Origin: Clostridia bacterium
Lineage (GTDB): Bacteria; Bacillota; Clostridia; Oscillospirales; Acutalibacteraceae
Length of the DNA stretch: 64,000 nucleotides
Direction of reading: 5' to 3'
Assembly: GCA_017517865.1 (NCBI GenBank)
Contig: JAFWYB010000046.1
Location: forward strand, 26,936 to 90,935
Shown: positions 61,327-64,000 of the stretch, piece after piece
Position numbering within the stretch: the stretch's first letter is position 1
Layout: every line of letters begins with the position of its first letter
Translations under genes and position numbers: made by a program
The notes under the pieces: generated by a model
What the model saw: the letters and a program-made list of their open reading frames with translations, nothing else
What the model was told of the DNA's origin: nothing
The model's database searches: none

Positions 61327-62637
61327 ATGGAAAACAAGCCCGTTACCGCTATAATCGTAGGCGCAGGTCACAGAGCCTTTGTTTACAGTGAGCTCGCAAA
61401 GACCCGTCCCGACCTTCTTAAAATAGTAGGCGTTGCAGACCCTAATCCGGTACGCCGTAAAAAGGCTATGGAGCATTTCGGCTTCAGCGAAGATATGTGC
61501 TTTGAAACGGCTCAGGAACTTGCGACTAAAGGCAAGCTTGCCGATACAATAATCAACGGCACTATGGACGAGCAGCACATTGATACTGCCGTACCTCTTT
61601 TAGAGGCGGGCTATGACATGCTTCTTGAAAAGCCCTTTGCCGTTAACGAAAAAGAGATGCGATACCTTGTTGATGTAGCAAAAAAGAACGGCTCAAAGGT
61701 TATGATTTGTCACGTTTTAAGATATACTCCCTTCTATTACGGCATCAAGGAAAGAATCGTAAAGGGCGAAATCGGCGATATTATCAACATTCAGACAAGC
61801 GAACACGTTTCCTATCATCACCTTTCAACCTCTTATGTCAGAGGCAAGTGGGCAAACAGCGATAAGTGCCACACAACAATGCTTCTCGCCAAGTGCTGTC
61901 ACGATATGGATATTATGATGTGGATGATGGCTGAGACCGAGCCTGCACAGATTTCCTCCTTCGGCGGCAAATATCAGTTCAAGCCTGAAAACGCTCCCGA
62001 GGGTGCAGGTACAGTCTGTATGAAGGACTGTCCTCACGTTGATACCTGTGTTTATTCAACGAAGCGACTTTACATTGACCATCCCGACCGCTGGAGCTTT
62101 TATGTGTGGGATGCTCTTGAACATATAGAAAACCCAACCATTGAAGATAAAATCGCTCTTATGAAGAGCGAAAACCCCTACGCTCGCTGTATCTATAAGT
62201 GCGATAACGACGTGGTTGACCACCAGAGCGTGCTTGTGAATTTCAAGAGCGGTGCAACAGGTACACACAATATGGTGGGCGGCTCTGCTGAGCCAAGACG
62301 TCAGATACATATTATCGGTACCAAAGGTGAGATTTTCGGTAACTTTGAGGAGTCTAAATTCACGGTTCTGAAAATCAATCCTTCACCCGATGCACACAAC
62401 GAAGAGTGTGACGTTGAGGTTGTTGACCTTAAGGTAAGCGGCGATATGGTCGGTGCCTACGGCGGTCACGGTGGCGGAGACGAAAGACTTTCCGAGGACT
62501 TTGTTAAGTTCATCCGCGGTGAAGAGCCTTCACTTGCCTGCACCTCGATTTTTGATTCTGTTGCAGGTCATCTGAGCGTTTATCTTGCCGATGAATCGAG
62601 AGAAAAGTGCGGAGAGCCTCAGAGGGTTGTGCTTTAA
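61327..62637 (+). CDS. Gfo/Idh/MocA-family oxidoreductase with Cys cluster
   Basis: This 436-residue NAD(P)-dependent sugar dehydrogenase-like protein has the Rossmann motif IIVGAGHRA at the N-terminus, the family motif LLEKPFAV (Lys near residue 106) and a C-terminal alpha/beta domain with HDMDIMMWMM. Unusually, a Cys-rich insertion (CMKDCPHVDTC near residue 233) follows, suggesting a metal site. The substrate is unknown; relatives oxidise inositols, sugars or their derivatives. It is monocistronic and about 80 residues longer than typical members. Confidence 0.87.
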   Translation: MENKPVTAIIVGAGHRAFVYSELAKTRPDLLKIVGVADPNPVRRKKAMEHFGFSEDMCFETAQELATKGKLADTIINGTMDEQHIDTAVPLLEAGYDMLLEKPFAVNEKEMRYLVDVAKKNGSKVMICHVLRYTPFYYGIKERIVKGEIGDIINIQTSEHVSYHHLSTSYVRGKWANSDKCHTTMLLAKCCHDMDIMMWMMAETEPAQISSFGGKYQFKPENAPEGAGTVCMKDCPHVDTCVYSTKRLYIDHPDRWSFYVWDALEHIENPTIEDKIALMKSENPYARCIYKCDNDVVDHQSVLVNFKSGATGTHNMVGGSAEPRRQIHIIGTKGEIFGNFEESKFTVLKINPSPDAHNEECDVEVVDLKVSGDMVGAYGGHGGGDERLSEDFVKFIRGEEPSLACTSIFDSVAGHLSVYLADESREKCGEPQRVVL

Positions 62638-62644
62638 AAGGCTC

Positions 62645-62673
62645 TTGACATAACTGCGCTTTAGTGATAAAAT
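62645..62673 (+). promoter_or_regulatory. promoter of the mntP transcript
   Basis: Exact TTGACA (62645-62650) and TAAAAT (62668-62673) have 17-nt spacing. Confidence 0.85.
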
Positions 62674-62679
62674 ACCGCT

Positions 62680-62800
62680 GATAAATCCCATGGGGGAGTA
62701 GCGAGCGTAAGCCATTACGTAGCAAGTCAACATACTGACCGCAGGTCTGGCTTGTTTTAAATTGCGAGACTCATGTATAGTATGGCTATGCATGGTGTCA
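62680..62800 (+). promoter_or_regulatory. Mn2+-sensing yybP-ykoY riboswitch
   Basis: The region holds the family signature GGGGGAGTAGC (from 62692), CATACTGACC (from 62731) and a closing stem CCATG (62688-62692) with CATGG (62791-62795). It lies between the promoter and a terminator in front of mntP, the classic context for this Mn2+ riboswitch. Confidence 0.85.
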
Positions 62801-62820
62801 TTATATCTATTTGACTTTTG

Positions 62821-62855
62821 TCGGGCATAGTTATTACTGTGCCCGATATTTTTTC
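62821..62855 (+). terminator. riboswitch expression-platform terminator
   Basis: Stem TCGGGCATAG / CTGTGCCCGA with a TTATTA loop is followed by TATTTTTTCTTT, ending just before the mntP RBS. Mn2+ binding would be expected to prevent its formation. Confidence 0.85.
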
Positions 62856-62870
62856 TTTGGAGGATGTCAA

Positions 62871-63458
62871 ATGAATTTGAGCTTTTCATTCTTTTTTAAA
62901 AGCGTAATGCCCGGAGCGGGGCTTGCGATGGACGCTTTTTCCGTCTCTCTTGCCAACGGACTCAATGAGCCGAAAATGAAGCAAGGCAGAATGTGCCTTG
63001 TCGCGGGAATCTTCTCGCTTTTTCAGTTTGCCATGCCCGTAACGGGTTGGGTGTGCGTTTCTGCCGTTGCCCGTATGTTCGACACCTTTGAAAAATTCAT
63101 TCCCTGGATTGCTCTTGCTCTGCTCGGCTACATAGGCGGAGAAATGCTTTATGAGGGGATTAAAAACAAGAATTCCGAAGAGGAAAAGGGAGCTGTCGGC
63201 TTTAAGGCTCTGCTTGTTCAGGGTGTTGCAACCTCAATAGACGCTCTTTCAGTTGGCTTCACTATTTCAGATTACAATGCTCTTGAGGCGCTTCTTTCCT
63301 GCGCCATTATCGGTGTGATGACTTTCTTTATCTGTTATGTAGGTATTTACATAGGTAAAAAGGCAGGCACAAGACTTGCGGGCAAGGCGGGTATTTTAGG
63401 CGGAGCAATTCTTATTTTCATAGGCCTTGAGATTTTTATTACAAGCTTTATAAAATAG
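62871..63458 (+). CDS. mntP: manganese efflux pump MntP
   Basis: This 195-residue DUF204/MntP protein has about six membrane helices. The two internal repeats carry the metal-binding segments GLAMDAFSVSLANG and GVATSIDALSVGF. It exports Mn2+ when the cell has excess. The ATG at 62871 has GGAGG 8 nt upstream. The frame extends 60 nt further through the terminator, which is not translated. Expression is controlled by the riboswitch upstream. Confidence 0.93.
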   Translation: MNLSFSFFFKSVMPGAGLAMDAFSVSLANGLNEPKMKQGRMCLVAGIFSLFQFAMPVTGWVCVSAVARMFDTFEKFIPWIALALLGYIGGEMLYEGIKNKNSEEEKGAVGFKALLVQGVATSIDALSVGFTISDYNALEALLSCAIIGVMTFFICYVGIYIGKKAGTRLAGKAGILGGAILIFIGLEIFITSFIK

Positions 63459-63519
63459 TCTGCCGGTTTTGCTTGTGCGTTTCCGTTAGCTTCATAAGGG
63501 TGATACGGGTTTGACCTAA

Positions 63520-63705
63520 TCAGGTAAAAGGTTTATATCTTTACATACAATTATGAACAAGGTAACGGGATTGCTTCTGTTTCTGCTTCCTTTGATAATA
63601 TTCTTTACGGATTTGAAATACGTTGCCTTAGTTGTCTGCTCTGTTGCCACATTTTCGGCAATTCAGGAAGGGTTTAATATTCTGAGAGGTTGTGAAAGCA
63701 GGTGA
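63520..63705 (+). pseudogene. truncated CDP-alcohol phosphatidyltransferase remnant
   Basis: The open stretch from 63520 (after an in-frame TAA at 63517) reads SGKRFISLHTIMNKVTGLLL and continues FLLPLIIFF...ALVVCSVATFSAIQEGFNILRG. This matches the C-terminal membrane helices of CDP-alcohol phosphatidyltransferases as I know them. The similarity appears to begin upstream of the only ATG (63553), which has no good RBS, and the catalytic CDP-binding motif is absent. A decayed gene is the best reading; a 50-residue membrane peptide is the alternative. Confidence 0.6.
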
Positions 63706-63742
63706 GCCCATTACGGATTACCGTTCAGCTTGATAATATGCA

Positions 63743-63778
63743 AAAACACCCTACGGTTTTTCAGCCGTAGGGTGTTTT
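63743..63778. terminator. bidirectional terminator
   Basis: A 14-bp perfect stem AAAACACCCTACGG / CCGTAGGGTGTTTT has an 8-nt loop. Confidence 0.88.
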
Positions 63779-63808
63779 GGGGTTTGCGGAAAATCAATAA
63801 GCAAGGCA

Positions 63809-63840
63809 AAAAACTCCTCCGCAGTTTTCTGCAGAGGAGT
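63809..63840 (-). terminator. terminator, copy 1 of an exact duplicate
   Basis: ACTCCTC-C-GCAG-TTTT-CTGC-A-GAGGAGT hairpin. On the minus strand it is followed by TTTTTT. The 32-bp segment is identical to 63967-63998. Confidence 0.8.
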
Positions 63841-63892
63841 ATAAGATAAGAACAAAGTAATTATCTCTTTGAGAATCTGTCGTAGCGTTAAG

Positions 63893-63915
63893 AAAACACT
63901 CCGGGGGAGTGTTTT
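63893..63915. terminator. bidirectional terminator
   Basis: A 10-bp perfect stem AAAACACTCC / GGAGTGTTTT with a GGG loop. Confidence 0.8.
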
Positions 63916-63966
63916 TAGCTGCGACCGCAAGAGCTGTGCTCTGAGGACCCGAAGTGGTGTAAAAAT

Positions 63967-63998
63967 AAAAACTCCTCCGCAGTTTTCTGCAGAGGAGT
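63967..63998 (-). terminator. terminator, copy 2 of an exact duplicate
   Basis: Same 32 bp as 63809-63840. It probably ends a minus-strand gene lying just beyond the window. Confidence 0.75.
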
Positions 63999-64000
63999 GA

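Larger units (their letters stand above)
63706..64000. other. terminator-dense gene-free region at the window edge
   Basis: No gene is supported. Four hairpins occupy it. A short minus-strand stretch (63887-63861) reads RYDRFSKR then stop, preceded directly by another stop, and may be the tail of a decayed gene. Confidence 0.5.

Noticed and set aside
63916-63965. Possible tRNA-like or small RNA sequence between terminators
   Set aside because: No acceptor, anticodon or T-loop arrangement could be folded.

Overview
The window looks like chromosome from an anaerobic, spore-forming Clostridia bacterium, most likely a gut Oscillospirales/Ruminococcaceae-type lineage. This is inferred from the Firmicutes order of the rimP-nusA-ylxR-ylxQ-infB-rbfA-nrnA-truB-ribF cluster, a YlmC/YmxH sporulation-type protein, an FprA flavodiiron protein, acetate kinase, strong AAAGGAG ribosome binding sites, TTG/GTG starts and many TTGACA-17-TATAAT promoters. 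I saw no tRNA, rRNA, CRISPR array, transposase or phage gene.

Layout. (1) 1-18444 is the 3' part of one uninterrupted giant gene (at least 6147 residues). It encodes an acidic, Cys-poor repeat protein with 12 diverged modules, which from about 7 kb onward alternate as A/B pairs with a steady period of about 2.85 kb. It ends in a cationic amphipathic helix and a strong terminator. (2) 18.6-21.2 kb holds a sialic-acid-type catabolic pair (NanA-like lyase, GlcNAc 2-epimerase) with a flavin-reductase-like gene. (3) 21.3-23.2 kb (minus) holds a zinc-ribbon membrane protein, an RfbB-type dehydratase and shikimate kinase, tightly coupled. (4) 23.4-27.2 kb holds a PTS IIC-like permease, a HAD phosphatase, RsuA and RarA; a GC-rich 117-bp cloverleaf element lies before rarA. 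(5) 27.5-34 kb holds a GH31 glycosidase with an Ntn-type amide hydrolase, divergent from a DUF2804 gene, and an internally duplicated membrane protein. (6) 34-37.8 kb holds acetyltransferase, FprA and EFR1-type redox genes, a 39-residue small protein and lipoprotein MltG.

(7) 38-48.8 kb is the transcription/translation core: EF-P, an acidic Cys-rich protein, an acetyltransferase, then the nusA-infB operon behind a structured leader, ending with a HAD phosphatase and YlmC. (8) 49-55.4 kb (minus) holds a GH2 glycosidase with a consensus promoter, and a gltX-glnS-membrane protein operon. (9) 55.7-61.3 kb is accessory. Two small XRE regulators each sit beside divergent promoters framed by two copies of their own palindrome. 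One faces a secreted metallophosphoesterase. The other faces an AT-rich three-gene cassette (a 56-residue Cys-rich protein, a membrane protein with five 17-residue repeats, and a TPR/Sel1-like protein). DUF2500 and ackA lie between them. (10) 61.3-64 kb holds a Gfo/Idh oxidoreductase with a Cys cluster, a Mn2+ riboswitch with mntP, a truncated CDP-alcohol phosphatidyltransferase remnant, and a run of terminators that includes an exact duplicate.

Intergenic DNA carries a dispersed heptamer repeat family (AGTAGTN), sometimes starting on the stop codon of the preceding gene, and two diverged copies of a longer interspersed element. The giant repeat protein, the XRE-switch cassettes and the cloverleaf element are the most promising undescribed features.
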